From assembly GCF_014529535.1 (NCBI RefSeq), contig NW_023503423.1, positions 5,876,473-5,940,472 of the forward strand: a stretch of 64,000 bases of DNA, read 5' to 3'. The DNA comes from Bradysia coprophila (taxonomy: Eukaryota; Arthropoda; Insecta; Diptera; Sciaridae). The notes below the pieces were generated by a model. It was not told where the DNA came from, made no database searches, and was given only the letters and a program-made list of their open reading frames with translations. Position numbers and translations under genes: made by a program. Below are positions 22,191 to 36,175 of the stretch, piece after piece (position 1 is the first letter of the stretch; each line of letters begins with the position of its first letter).

Positions 22191-23136
22191 GTAAGAATTT
22201 CTCTTTGCTACATTTTTATGCCAAAAATAAACTTAAAAAAATCTGTTTTGGCTTGGTTGTTGGCGATAAAAAAGAAATATTATTTATCTCAGTCACATTG
22301 GAATATTTATTAGTACTGAGTGTTTGTAAACCACAGTGAAATACCATCACAGTAACTGTGTTGTGAAATTGGAAAAACGTTGAGTTCATTATCATTTTAT
22401 ATGCAGGCAGAACGAAAAATAAAAAATTCTGTTGTTCGATATGTGAGTGGTGTTGTGTTCATTGAGTACATATTGCGGCAAATTAGGTGCATCGATTGAA
22501 GCTCATTGACTCTATGTGGTAGTTTAAATCGCAATTTGGACGGTTCTTATATAACTTTTCTTTTAACAAATTGAATTCCTCTAAAATCGAACCACAAGAT
22601 TTTCATTAAATTTCCGCAGAGCTCTCTTGATGAAGATAGAATAACCTTGTGCTTTGTTCAAGAGTTCCACCATGGTTTAAAAGTTTTAAATTTCGCCATA
22701 AATCGTATATTGAGTAACCTCAAAACATCATATCATACACATGCATAACAACCAGTCCAATTTTTGTTTGTTTGCGGATTACGTATTAATGACCAAACTA
22801 ATGGTATTATTATGTACTCACATCGTGGCTCACATTTCATTTTCTAGAAAATTCGTTTTATAGTTTTCCTTCACTTCACACCGTGTTACGTTGCATGTTT
22901 GGTTTGAGAAGTTACAGCGAAAACACAAAACGAACGAACGAAAATAGTGTACACGTATCCAATGGCGCGAAACTTTTGCCAGCTTATTTTCACGAATATT
23001 ATCCATTTGAAAGTGAGAATATTAGGTGTATTAAGTTCTTCTAAAATTACGTGAATCAAAACGAATTAAATTTTTGAAATGTCGGCACAGACAATCCTAA
23101 GACCAGAGTCTGGTCACCAGGCCCTCTTAAAATGTA

Positions 23137-23432
23137 AAAAGGTCTCGGAACAGGTATTTTTTTAAATCTGAACCTCAAACTAGATTTTACCTGATCTGAC
23201 ACGATCAGAATTCATCAGAAGCCTGACCTCAACTAAACTGAAAAAATTTCAATTGAACGTTTTTTAAATTAAAGAATCAGGTAACCTGACAACGTGCCAG
23301 GTCGGGTCAGGTCAGATTATTGTTTGTCCTGTAGAAACAGGTCTGAGGTAAATTCAGATCAAAATAATAAAATCAGATTTCAGGTAGAGTTCAGATCAGA
23401 TCAACCTGTTCTTGACCTGTTCCGAGCCTTAA
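23137..23432. mobile_element. MITE with CTCGGAACAGG ends
   Basis: Terminal inverted repeats AAGGTCTCGGAACAGG (23139-23154) and CCTGTTCCGAGCCTT (23416-23430) bound about 290 bp filled with degenerate CAGGTCAGATC-type motifs in both orientations. There is no coding capacity. It lies in the first long intron (or 5' flank) of the long gene. Confidence 0.75.
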
Positions 23433-24249
23433 TAAAACGTTGCACTGTTGCCACTATTGCCACTGTTTCGATCTGAGACGACAGTGCAATGCAATTTTAT
23501 AATTCCTCAAAAGTTGTAAAAAAAATTTCTTGCCAACATCTCATCAGGCCATGGCGACAGTGGCAAGGAAACAACTAACCACATAGTCATACGTGGTTTT
23601 GTTGATATCTACAAAAGATCTTTTTTCTCTATTGAGAATTCGTGCAGGTCTTGAAAATATTATGAAAATAATCGTCTAGCCAAATTGAAGACAGATTTCC
23701 ATGAGCCAATTAATAGTGATCACGTCCGTCAATCCGTAGAACTGATCAACCATCAATAATAATTTCAGATAAAGTAACAAATGCACCAAATGAAAAAGAA
23801 ATTAAAGAAATGCCTTAAAATTGTTAAAACGTAAAAAAAGCTGAGATAAAATAAATTGAATGTAAACTTAGTGAATAGTGAATGTAAAAGTGAAAAATAA
23901 ATAAAAAACGACATCCAGTTAAGAAATATTTAACTTTTGATTGAATTATTAAACCAGCATAAAAATTCCGACAAAAACGGCTTCACAAAAACCAACTTGG
24001 CGAAACCAATCTAGGACCTCAGGTAAATCAACAGATTTTTTATTATTTTACATACACCGAAGTTCATGTTAGGAGTACTTCTATTCATCCCTACAACATG
24101 TTATAGTATATAGGATAGTAAATCACGAGTGGGAAGTTTGTAGCCTGCGCCCTAGAGGCAATAATAATAACATTAGTCAAAATAGCAATGTCCAAACAAT
24201 TACGTAAAGCCCCGCAAAAACGAAAATTACTGCAAATGTGATCAGATAT

Positions 24250-24430
24250 TTAATCAATTCTCTGCAGAAGTCAATTTGTTGCACGTACCAATATTTGATA
24301 CAAAATCTATTACTTCATTCGTGTTGACTCGCTATAATAAGACTACATTAACCGGATGTTATCGCCCTTTTTATCGTTGCTGTCGATAACAGATGTTTAG
24401 CTGTTTCTGAATGAAAATTTTATTGAAATT
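24250..24430. repeat. Dispersed repeat family A, diverged copy
   Basis: Contains TCTATTACTTCATTCGTGTT and GTTGCTGTCGATAACAGATG. Related phrases recur near 44.9 kb (GCTGCTGTCGATAGCAGATT) and 45.9 kb (GACAATAACAGATGATTAGC). The boundaries are approximate. Confidence 0.5.
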
Positions 24431-25628
24431 TCTAACTCGTGCCTGTCGAATAGGTTGGATGGATTTAAAAATTTTGATTTTTACCCAAAAATCACATAGT
24501 GTTCCATGACCGTCGGAGTCTTCTGATCATTTTCTGTAAGAAAATGTATTTATTTTATGTTTTAAGTGTAAGGATAACCTGTGAAATTTCTACTTTGGAG
24601 GGCCGAACGTTTACAAATGTGAATTTTTTCACAATAGCAAAATAAACTTTGGACCTTTCCCGACAATTCGTGGCAAATCTCTTTGTACCAGTCGGAAAAA
24701 TGGAAAATTATCAGGCAGGTTTAACAGTCATGGAAGAGTATGCGATTTTTGGATTAAAATCAAAATTTCTAAATCGATCCACCCTACTGTCGAAATCATT
24801 TCTATAAATATATGAGACACCTATTTGTCATGGAAACGGATACATGAAAATATAATTTGTTCAAATTTACCCTATGCCATCAACGGTAAATCAAATTATA
24901 CATAAAGTTATGTAATGGGAGTCTAACGGCTTAATAAATAATTAACGTGTAAGAATTGGAATTGGAAAGGAGCGGTCTTTTTAGTACAGTCAATTCGGAA
25001 AGTAATTTCCGTTGTCAAAAGTGAGCTAGAAAATTTAGTCGGTGTACGGTTTCGGACATACAACATCCTTACAGCGAACCGTTCGAAATGTTGTCATTTC
25101 CTTTAAAATGAACGACGGCATAAATGCCGCAATGTTCCGGAAAACATTGTTTTGCTTTCAAGGTATATTTTTTAACACATAAAGCCAATAAAAATCAATG
25201 GAAAACCAACGTGATTACCGTCTTAATTAAGCCCAGTCACGCTAGCGACGACATCACTCCGAAAAAAAAAATCATTTTGGTTGTTGCAACAAAGTGATAT
25301 TCATAATAAATTCATGGGTCGATATGAGTTTGTTTTACACATATTTTTGCACATATTCACGTCAATCCTGTGAAAATATCGTTTCATTTTACAGTTTAGA
25401 TAATTTTCTATTACGTTTTGCCCTCGATACTCGTATTGGATCGGTTGATAAATGAGATGACTTCAATTCAATTTTAATTGGACAGATAATCGAGCTCGAC
25501 GGTTTTTAATAAAATTTTAATCAGAATATTGATTTTGTTGAACTGTTTTCGAAGCAAATTATTCGAAACCATTGTTTTATAGGTCTTTAAATATTCGATG
25601 CTCAGTAGGGACACGTAACAAGTAAAAG

Positions 25629-25713
25629 GAGCGAAAGCGACATTTTGCAATACAAGCGACCTACTTTGATTAGATCGTCAATGTGTTACATCAATGTAAA
25701 TGTCGCTTCGCTC
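25629..25713. repeat. 85-bp hairpin with GAGCGAAAGCGACATT arms
   Basis: The left arm 25629-25644 and right arm 25699-25713 are reverse complements with a 1-base indel. TCGCTTCGCTC clusters recur in this window (near 31.69 kb), suggesting a short foldback repeat. Confidence 0.6.
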
Positions 25714-26250
25714 ATATGAAATATGCATTACATTGCCTAATCACATAAAGCACAGAACGCACGTGAGTCCAAAGTTTTTGTGTCCATTTTGGATCGGGCT
25801 ATAATTTCCCCATTTGTCAAACACACAAAAGTCAAAGCTTGATTAAGCTTTTTTGTTGGCTCAACCACAGACCGCCCGATTCTGCAAGGATAGTGATGAA
25901 TTGGAATTCATTTCGATTATGATTCGCTATACTTGTACATGTGCAAATTGATATGGTGCTGGTGCATATCAAGTACCACTGTCGCCATGGCCTGATGACT
26001 CATCAGTGATGAGGAATGGTATCTTTGAACTGCGCGTATTAATGCAAAACGTCACAAGACGTATTCAATGTTCTCTCAGAAGTCAAAACAAAAATTTGGA
26101 CCCACTGACGTAATGTATTATATCATCAGAAGAGGGAAACCAATCTGTTTGGGGGAGAAATGTAGCTTGCACGAAATGTCAAATGCCATTCTCACACCAT
26201 GACAAAAGCAAAATTTCTATTCGACCAATCACAATTCATAAATATTTCAG

Positions 26251-26611
26251 ATGTAACCGAAGATGAATACGGTGGCTCAGAGGAAGCTTCATCGCGCAAG
26301 GGCAGATTTCGTGTCACTTCATCTTCCTCGTCAGGACCACCAGAGACAACACCCGGACGTTATCGCTTAAATCCACAAAGTACGTATAATCATTCTTCTG
26401 AAATCGTTAGCTTGCTTACCCGGTCTGACTGGCAAAAATGAAATGACAATTTTCAGATCAATTTCAATCCACTTCACCATGTCTTCAACGTGGCCGATTT
26501 GCTGTTATTCCCGAGGAACCTCATGGTTCTACAGCGAGTGGTTCACAGGCGAATGAACAATCTAGGCCCAATAATCGTTCACCGTCGCCTGATTGGGATT
26601 TCGATACTGAT
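26251..26611 (+). CDS. Two exons of the long isoform, disordered N-terminal region (tentative AMPK gamma)
   Basis: Exons 26251-26379 and 26457-26611 have AG/GT borders (AATATTTCAG, GTACGT; TTTTCAG, GTGAGT) and matched phases. They encode 94 residues, Ser-, Pro- and Arg-rich: DEYGGSEEASSRKGRFRV, PPETTPGRYRLNP, LQRGRFAVIPEEPHGS, SPSPDWDFDTD. The GRFxV motif appears twice (GRFRV, GRFAV), a possible short linear motif. The exon pair ends in phase 0, so it can splice straight to 43039, skipping the alternative first exon at 37169. No folded domain is visible. Identity as the long N-terminal region of SNF4Agamma is inferred only from the linked downstream exons. Confidence 0.7.
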
Positions 26612-29600
26612 GTGAGTATACTAATTTAATTGGTTGAGTTAAGGTTGTAAGTCTTGATATACTTGCTGACAACGTTGGTGTCAATACAGTCGAAAATTCG
26701 GTATCCATAGAATTACCTCGATTTTTAGTAATATCTAAACGTGTAAGAGAAAAACGATACGAAAAATTTCGCATTTACTTGGGTATTTGGGTGATTAAGT
26801 ATCATCGTTTTGACAGTGTACAGTGGACTATATCTTACTATCGCAGAAGGATAAATTTAATCCATTATCGACGCTTTATTAATTACAATTTAATCACAAT
26901 TTCCTTATTAAAAGCAATTAATTTTCACGACAAATTCCAAATTCCAAGTGTACAACTTGTTGAACTTACATTACTTTTTCCGTTCAAATTTTCCACCGAT
27001 TTATTTCCAAATATTCCAGTAAGCCATCGGCGCACAAATTAGATTTAAGCAGAACAGTAACGCAGAGCTGCCAACCGTAAAATGTTACAAAAACAAAATG
27101 AAATTAGTCACTCACTGTCAGTGTGAATCGTTTCCACTAAAAAGTTAGAGAAATTGATTTTCGTACTCATTTTCCCTTTTTTATTTATTTAACATAATTT
27201 CGCAAGTTCAAATTTTAATTGTTTTTAATTAGTATTTATTGTGTGTATTCGCTGCGTTCTTAACTCATCGTGTAAATTGAATTCGACTTAATTTCGATTA
27301 TTTGAAAGATTTGTGTGTTTACTAGTTGTGTGTGTTTTTTTTCTTCCTCTCTGTAATACACAATTTTGTCGGACGTTTTGTTATAAAAGCAGCTGATAAG
27401 GAAAAATATTTTCTTTTTCCTTATGATCAAGAAATAGCACGAAAATATCTTTGTCGGAGTTGGAATTATAAGAACAAACTAGTGTTATACGTATACGTAC
27501 GGAACGGAATTGTGAAATAAAACGAAAATTGGTTTGCTATTCTGTGATCGGTCGACTTAATGATTTTGAGCAGTTTAATTTGTCGATTCAAAAAATTGAA
27601 TGATAGTGAAAGGGAATAGCAAAATATCTTTGAATGTGGAAACGTTTGTGATTGAGTGGAATATTTTTTTTTTTTAATGTAAAAGAAATCAACAAAAGCT
27701 AGTGCATGTATAGTGCTTAATAGATAGCAAATAAAAATCCATAGGCGCGCACCAAACACAGCTGTGTGTAAAACTAAACATTTCAAATTGTTTGCTTTTC
27801 TAATTTTTTTTTGGATTGTGTCATGATTATTCATCTTTAAATTTTAACTGGTCACCGCAATCAATCAATTTTGTGGTTTTCATGTTTGGGTATTTTCACC
27901 AGTTTTTAAATTGAATTCATTTCGTTCAACAAAAGATCTCTGGGCTGGGCTTGTCATCATTCTTTGTTGTTTTGTGACGAAAATAAACACAATCAGCAAT
28001 GACTGACTGCGAACCTACAGCTGTAATTTAAACAAAAAAAAAATCGAAATTGAAGTTCATTTACAGCTGGAACAGAACGGAATGTTAAATTGTTCGCGAA
28101 AAATTTGAATTCTCTCGTACGAGTGCCACAACACCCAGACCCAAACTCTTTGCAATTTTGATAATTTCGTTGCGAATTTTCACAATAAATAACAAACGTG
28201 ACAACATTGAATTGTAACATTGCGTAACCTGATAGTAACCTTTGGCGTTTATGATTTATTTCGATCAAAGAAAAATGTTTTTTTTACGTTTTGCGAATAT
28301 TCGAATTATGCAAACATCTACAACACAAAATGCTCACAATCTTTGGCTGATATAATAAATGCAAAACGAATGTGGCAAAAAGTTAATTTCTAAATGATTT
28401 GAGATTTCAATGTTCGATCTTACACTTTTGTGCTTGTTTATTGAGAATCGTTCGCTTATTACTTTCGAGATATAATTAAATCGAGCAATTTGATTATTAA
28501 ATTGATTAGAAGAGTAGGGCAATTAGCTAAGAACATTGTTCATTCAAGTGCTATGAGTACAAAGGCTTGGAAAACGAACTAGAATGAAATTTGCGATTTA
28601 TTCAGAACGTTTTGTGGTCCTTCACGTTAAGTTCGGAATACGAATTTTTAGTTCATTCCACGAAATGTAAAATTCACAGTTCCCTTATCTCACTTATGTA
28701 TAGGCCGGCCGGTGTATCTCACGCTCAATGCCATTTCGTGTGCGTTCCTATAACATTTACGTTGACCTTCAATTATTACGGGCCCGCGGACGTGTTCAAA
28801 AACATCTCACAAATTATTTCAAATACTGCGGCTAGTTCTCCCCACTGTCTCTGCAGCTATGTTCACCACAATATTGATCTACATGAAAATGTGTCATTCG
28901 TGTTTGAATTTTAAGCAGACCACAGTGGGCAGTATCGTGAGTATCGTATGTGGTATTATGAATGCATTTTCACGTATTGTCAGAGATCGAACCCGATAAG
29001 CGGCACGAAGCACTATCAAAAATCCTTTCGCTAATATTTCATGTTGTTTGTTGATGGTGTCAGGGACAAGCATTTTTCAATTTAATTTTATTGGAATTTT
29101 TCGATTGGGTGCTTCGGCTCTGGAGCTTTTGACAGAAAGTTTTATTCGTTCCTCAAGTTCTGAATATAGGGAAAAGTATTTTTGGTTTGGTTTCCGTAGC
29201 CTCTAGTTTTAAAAAATCAAAGAAGATGGAAGAGCATGATTAGCTGTTTATTCCATATTAGTTCTTCAGTTTTCAATGTCACAGGGACAAAATATGCAAC
29301 GGCATCAGATGTTCTTTTTTTTGTTTCACATGAAGAGCAACGGTACTTCATTTCTCCAGTTACAAGCTGTCTGGTAAAGTGTCTACCAAAATATTTTCAT
29401 TACCCCGTTCAGAATGTGAGACAAAAGATGCGAATACTAGCAGAAACGACAACTACTGATGAAATAGACATTGAAAGAAACTCTTTGTACAAAATAGACG
29501 CGACAATAATCACAATATTCAACTCGACAATCAGCTATGTAAACAAATTCCAGTTATTAACTTAATGAATGAGACTAGTTGACAATATATCAGCAGTCGT

Positions 29601-31869
29601 AAAAGTTTCAGAAAATCGTTTTAATAAATTAAATAAAATTTAAGTGTCGCTCAGAGTATACATCGCTTGTTGTGAATTCAATGGCGAACTGATACAACGT
29701 AATGTGTAAATTTTTTCTGGTTGTTATCGAGTTAGAAGCGAAACTTAAAGAAAATCTTTAGAACATCGATTTTAACTTTTAACTTTACATAATAGCCTTC
29801 ATGTTGAGATAGTAATGTAATGAGTGTAACACTTGGCAGACTAACCTTTGGACTTTTGTTTGACAATTTCTTAATTGACTTTAGACAGCAACCGTTACCA
29901 TGTTACCAACCAACATAAATTGCATTACTTTTGATGTAATTACACAGTCCATTTCATTCGACCTGAGTGCATTTTAACTATAACTTTGACTGTGCGGTAC
30001 TCCGTTTTAATTGAGTTATTAAATTGCGGTTTCAGTAATTTTATTGTTCGAGCACTTGGTGAAATAACGTTTTTGACATAAAATTCAACCACTCAGAATT
30101 CATATTCTATTTACATAGCAACTAGCAACGAATTGTTCATTATTTTGCTGTAATTATTTCTGAGCTCGGTTTCCTGTTGCAGGAAAAAAAAACTACTTTG
30201 TACACTGAAATCAGCTGAATTTTTCAAATTAAATTACGATCGACATCATCATCAAAAAATTTTCCATTGCATTTTGTTGTGGCGTTCATTTATAAACCAC
30301 ATTCACCAAAAATTATTTACTTATTCGGCAAATGAACGCTACCAGACGACGGCAACTTTCTCGCGGAAAAATACTGATCAACAAACCCCTCTGATTAAAC
30401 CTATTTAAAATGTTCAATGTCTCATTTTGCGCATGAAAAAAACTTTTGTTTTTCTCTAATATCCGATTTCATTCCGTTTAGCTGAACGATTAAATCGTCT
30501 CCATAGCACAGCGTTACCATTTCATTTTACTTGTTTCTATATCATCCGAACGAGTTAATAAATAAAATAATTTTAATTTGAATGTCATACGAAACAGTAC
30601 ACACAGTCAATGCTATTATGTGACAATTTGTTGTTCGTCATACACAAGTTAGTTTTCAGGTCAATTTTAAACAATGTGCTCCGTAACACAAAGGTCTGTT
30701 TGTGTGTATATCATATCATACACAACAAGTTAATTAATATGCTCAAAATGATCCCATTTATTGATGGTTATAGATGACTGTAACTATATTCAGTCATTTC
30801 GTTATACAAATTCTTTAAAAAAATCAACTAAATCAAAATATTAGTAACAAGAAGACAAATGTGACACCTACCAGGGCCTATTTTCGAGGAATTTAATTCC
30901 TAAAAATTCTTAACACAAATGTAATCCATCTAATAAATATTTAGATTGAAGCATATAAAGTAACGGCACCGTCTGTTACGTCTCGCCTGACTCGTGTAAC
31001 AGGCTAACACTGACAAGAAAATGAGTTGAAAATCTTACCTGTTTATCTGTAATTTGTGTCCAGGTAATCCATGTTACCTGATACAACTGTATATTTTGTA
31101 TGGACAGCTATTGTAGGTTGCCTGCAGACAAAGTACGATTTTCTACTCTTTTTCGTCAGTGCAATGTATTCGTGTCATGTACAAAAAGTGTGCATGACAT
31201 GTAAGACGTGTCCAACCATATTTTTATACATGTGGCAGTGTGCATTTTGTGGGCTGGCAATATGTGGTATCAAAGTAAAGGGAAGCTAATTTCGGTTATT
31301 TCAAAGTCGAAGGTGGTCAACTTATAAACTAATAGCGTTACGGCAACTGTCGGTGATTACTGTTTACATTTTACATATCTATATTAAAACAACTAGGTCC
31401 CACCTGTTGGGTGGGTCAGATCCCTTGACTGTCTGAACCTGAGCTTCTTAATAGATTTTTCATTGGTTGATTAAGAAGAACTATACTAGAACGGTCTAAA
31501 TTTCTCATTAATAATTTAATTCTGTTAAGTTTTACTGAAAATCTTCGTGAAGTAACAAAACGATATTAATTTTGATTCCCAACTTTATTTTCTGTTACCG
31601 GTCTGGTTTTATGCTCATATTAGACCGTTATTGTCTATAAAATGATGAATGTCTTCAATAAAAATTAAACTCGTGTGAATTGCGGCACTCGCTTCGCTCA
31701 CACTCGTTAATTTTTTGTGGTTTAATCGCTTTTGTTAACAAGACAAAATAAAATAACAAGAAACAATTATTGAAAATTCGTTTAGAAACAGCAGCTACAT
31801 CGTTAGACCAATATAATGTATCTTGAAACCTAGCCTCAGGAATGCTGTGCTTTATCAAACGTTTTTCAT
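26612..31869. other. Long intron, no gene recognised
   Basis: AT-rich intronic DNA. Open frames at 26779-27042, 27466-27834, 28591-28914 and 29236-29565 lack splice logic, motifs or coding texture. A degenerate family-C end (AGGGCCTATTTTCGAGGAAT) lies at about 30874-30895. Confidence 0.5.
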
Positions 31870-32385
31870 TAGATCAGTTCAAAATAACTCCAGTTACGTT
31901 GTGAACAAAGAGCAGATAAAGCTTTTTCTGAGAACTCCTTCCAGATGGTGGAGCCAATACCACCAATTTTTGAACTTGACCTGAGGATTTCAATGCTTCG
32001 TCGAATAAAAAAAAAAGTTTTTGAAAATCGGTTGAACTTTGCTCCAGTTATCGTGTCAAAAAAGAGCAGAAAAAACTTCTTTCGAGAACTACTACCGGAT
32101 GGTGGAGCCAATATCACCAATTTTTGAACTTGACCTGAGGATTTCAATGCTTCGTTGAATAAAAAAAAAAGTTTTTGAAAATCGGTTGAACTTTGCTCCA
32201 GTTATCGTGTTAACAAAGAGCGGAAAAGGCTTCTTTCGAGAACTACTCCCAGATGGTTGAACCGATACCACCCATTTTCGAACTTGACCTGAGGATTTCA
32301 ATACTTCGTCGAATAAAAAAAAAGTTTATGAAAATCTGTTGAACTTTGCTCCAGTTATCGTGTTAACAAAGAGCACAAAATTGTT
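31870..32385. repeat. Tandem repeat of about 155 bp, three units plus a partial
   Basis: Direct repeats with period 154-155 bp: GATGGTGGAGCCAAT at 31943 and 32098, and the variant GATGGTTGAACCGAT at 32252. Each unit carries TTGAACTTGACCTGAGGATT, an A-run, AAAATCGGTTGAACTTTGCT and CCAGTTATCGTG...AAAGAGC. Minus-strand frames across it reflect the repeat. Similar wording (ATCGG...GTTATCGTG) occurs in the 10.4-11.5 kb element, so the unit may derive from a transposon. Confidence 0.9.
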
Positions 32386-35300
32386 ACATTTAACGTTTTT
32401 CCATCACATTTCCATACATTTTTAATCATAGCGAACGTGTTATGTACACGGTGTTGTATTTTCTTTTGTAAAACCCATGACTTACAGTCAAGGGAATTAG
32501 CAAACCATTCGCTCCAACTGTTTCCAACCACTTTTCTAAGTACTTCAAAATCCATTTTAACTTTCATTTATTGAAATTAATGCAGAACTAATTCGAAACA
32601 CTTCATTCTGAATCCATTTCAAAGTGTGTGTTCGATGCAAACTTCTGCAATCCGATTTTCACTTCGTTTTAAAATCACGGCTCACAGCATCCATCAATTG
32701 TTTAAAAATGTAAATTGATTATACGAACCAAATAACTGTTCGAGTTGATTGCATGAAATGAAATTATGGAGATCGGGTTGGGGATTTTTAAACACCATCT
32801 GCACCAACTGCCATAACTTCAATAAAAGCGGGTGACTTGGTCGGGGTTGGGTGATCTCAAAAGAGTCTCCAAGAAACATTTCAAATTGCAGCGAATCCTT
32901 TCATTCGGAACTCTTTTATTGTCCGTTCAGAAATGAAATAAACTTTCTGAATTACGAAACATTGGTTGGCTTCCTATCCATTTGTTAAATTACACGTCTC
33001 TGAATGAAAGCAAACCGTCCGAGTCACCAGGACACGGTACGGGTACGAGTGGGTGTTTTAGTATTCAATGAAATGGAATGAAATGTGTACGGACATTATA
33101 TTGAATAATATTTCTCTCTTCTCGTTTGAACAAAATAATTCGAAAACTACCTTCAGGCTGTATACAGTTCAGTTGTACGTGCAACAGAAAATTATGTATT
33201 TGTGTACTTAAATCTCCGTTATTCCGGACTAGCACAATATTGTTGGTCGATTTGTGATTTTGATCGATACATCACTTCCATTCCTTTTCAGTCATTTTTG
33301 ATTTTTTACTTCGTTCTCCCTTTTCATGGAAAATGTAAAAGTTTTACGTCATAATTTATTAACGTCTGCCATACTTTAATGAAACGTATTACTGCCAGTA
33401 ACAATGTCAACTTCGACCTTTAAGATTTCTATTGTTTGTCAATATTCGTCGCTCACAAACATCGTGTAATCATAAAATGCCCAGTTGTCATCAAGACAAG
33501 CGTAGTATGAACAATCAACCGACCAGTGTGAATTAGCTTGATTAGCATCAATTTGATATGCCATTAACATGATGTTGCTATTAACTTCTCAGAACCAACA
33601 AAGGGTCACTATATCCAATAATGCTCTTTGTATACATATTCGATTCGCCTTAAGCTTTGCTTTAGACAGTAATTCATTTCACTTACCACTAATTCACCGT
33701 CTAATTCGCTCACTTCTTCAGTTCAATTTTCCAATTGATAAATAGAAAGGAATGTTTGTAAACAAACACTTTGCTACTCGCATTTGTGTCCCATACACAT
33801 CACTTTATTTTACGCAATTCCAACTGCAATTTACTGAATAGTTTAATGTGACAACAAAGCGTACATTTGCATGTAAACATATAGCAATAGCTATGTGATT
33901 ACGATGATGATACGGAGACCAACCTTAAAATCGTTTAGCAATTTATTCTGTGATTTATTATGAATATAACAAATTGATTGCTTGAGGAATTGCAACTTAT
34001 CTTAATGATTTTGCGATTAAAAAATGTTGATTTTGACGAAGTGTAGCATTGTGGAAAATGGTTTTGCACTTTAATTGTCGATTGAATCAGTGAACGATTT
34101 ATATTTTGTGGACTTCGAACCATGGTCTGATTCCGTAATATCGCGAAAGCTCTTAAATTTTAGAATTTTGACCATTTTTAAGAATTTTCGAGAATTTTAA
34201 GAATTTTGGGAACTTCGAGAATTTAAATTCCTGAAATTGTTGAAAATTCTCAATTCTAGATTTACATCCAATTTGGAGAATTTTGAAGAATCAATTTCAC
34301 GAAAATAGGTCCTCCTGCTTTGTAGGATAAACGTACCAAGCCTCTGACAAGAACGAGTCGTCGGATCCCTTATGATTCATAAAATGAGAGTGTCACGTAG
34401 GGGATATGTCAAAAGTCAAATTTTTGATTTTTAGAAATTTATTTGGAGGTATTTCTCGACTCCCTTAGCACTTCCCTGTGTGCCCAAAGTTGACAAGTCA
34501 CAATAACCGGCAACGGATGAAAGAACAATAAGTGTCCAAGGATTCATGCTGTTTGTATGTTTAAATGCAGAAAGGGGACATGTCCACTAGCGAATCTGGG
34601 ACATGTCCCATTTAATAATGTCAGTCCGTCCAGTATCGACGAATGCCCTTGTGCCCATAATTCCGTTTTTACTTTTTTCAATTTGATTGATTTACTCCTC
34701 AAGATGGTTGTACCTTGCTGAGGTCAGCATTTCTTACCCAAGTACACATTTAACTAACATTTCGTTCCACTTACTGTTGGTGTTCCGTTAAGCTAATAAT
34801 ATTTCATGGTACAGCTTCTGCTGTTAGGTTTCATGCGACGTCATTATTTACTATCTCAATTAACGTTATTTAATTAAGTTCAAAGAACAAGATTAATTCG
34901 ATTTCGTATCTACACTTTGTGCTTCGAATTTCAGTTCAGCGGCTGTCTTATCACACGAACATAAAAATTGTGTTTACAATAATCTTAATCTAATGCCTTT
35001 TCATTCGTCACACAATGTGTGATATTTTTATAATTTGAAACGTACCGAATAGACAGTCTAGCAACACTTATATGTCAGGTGTATTTTCAATTTTGTCTGC
35101 TTGAACCGATAGTGAGTTCTCCATATTTTTTTGTCAAGTAGTCAATTCACACATTTTGTATATATACCCATGGGTATGCGGTGCTCGTCAGATCGATCTT
35201 TACGTCAGCTTAAGATTCGACTTAAGATTCGTAGACTTCTGTTGGTTCGCTTAGAACAGATGCAGTGGACCTTCTCAGTTGGTGTAATTATTTCATTCAT

Positions 35301-36175
35301 TATCCTTACATTCAATTAGTCAAACTAAGTAGTTTCTTCAGAAATTTGTTCAACAGTTGGTCTCACACTCATTCGTTTTTTCTCCGTTTACTTTTCACTT
35401 CTGTTCAAACAGTAGAAAAAAGATGTATTTTCAGTATAAACGGTGCGACAAAACGAATTACTGTGAGGCCAACTTAATGCAAAAAAAAGTCAGCTGAACT
35501 GTAATTTCACAGTGTTTTTTGTTCCGAAACAAAAGAACAAAAGACGTATGGATGAATTCGAAAAAATAGACCAAGGTGATCGACTCAATAAATATTTTTA
35601 TGGCCTGAGCAGTATCAGTTTATAGATTGTGTTTATCGACAGACAGGTTAAAGTTTATATTGCTGTTAGTACCAATTATGTACCTGTGATAATCAGACTC
35701 TTGTGAAGAGATGCAAAACATTATTCTAAGCCTCATTCTAAACATAACAGTTGATTGTAGGAAGTATTGGTCATTTAAGTGCAGGTCTGTTGAGCCAAAG
35801 TAGACGATTCTTTCCTTTCCAAAATTTGAACACTGAGTTGATGTATCGTAAATAACAAAACTGACAAAAACAAGACCTAGTTTTGAGGAAATAAAATTTC
35901 TAAAACTTACTACAATTCTCGGAAATTTGACAATTTTTTTTTGGAAAGTTTTACAGTTAACCCCAACCGAATTTGTGATGCAATTTGCTTCAGCTGGTCC
36001 ACTCATACAGCTTCACTGTCTTATACGTGTTTACACTAGTTTAATAAGTCATAGGCGCTGTAGCAAATTCTAGCGAATTTTGGAAAATTTATTTCCCAAA
36101 AATAGGCTCTGGACGAAAAACAGTTGACGATTTTACCTCTAGCAGTTATATTTTTCTCCAAGTAATCTACAGTTA
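32386..36175. other. Long intron, no gene recognised
   Basis: AT-rich intronic DNA without supported exons. It includes a degenerate family-C repeat (about 34150-34330, GAATTTT-rich, ending near AAAATAGGTCCTCCTGC), a pair of GGACATGTCC decamers (34576 and 34599), and family-C-like ends at about 35870 and 36060-36110. Confidence 0.5.

Noticed and set aside
28591..28914. 107-codon plus frame in the intron
   Set aside because: No splice support, no domain, codon texture like neighbouring intron DNA.
31869..32301. Repeating minus-strand frames MKSSGQV...
   Set aside because: They are produced by the 155-bp tandem repeat; the repeated peptide is not evidence of a gene.
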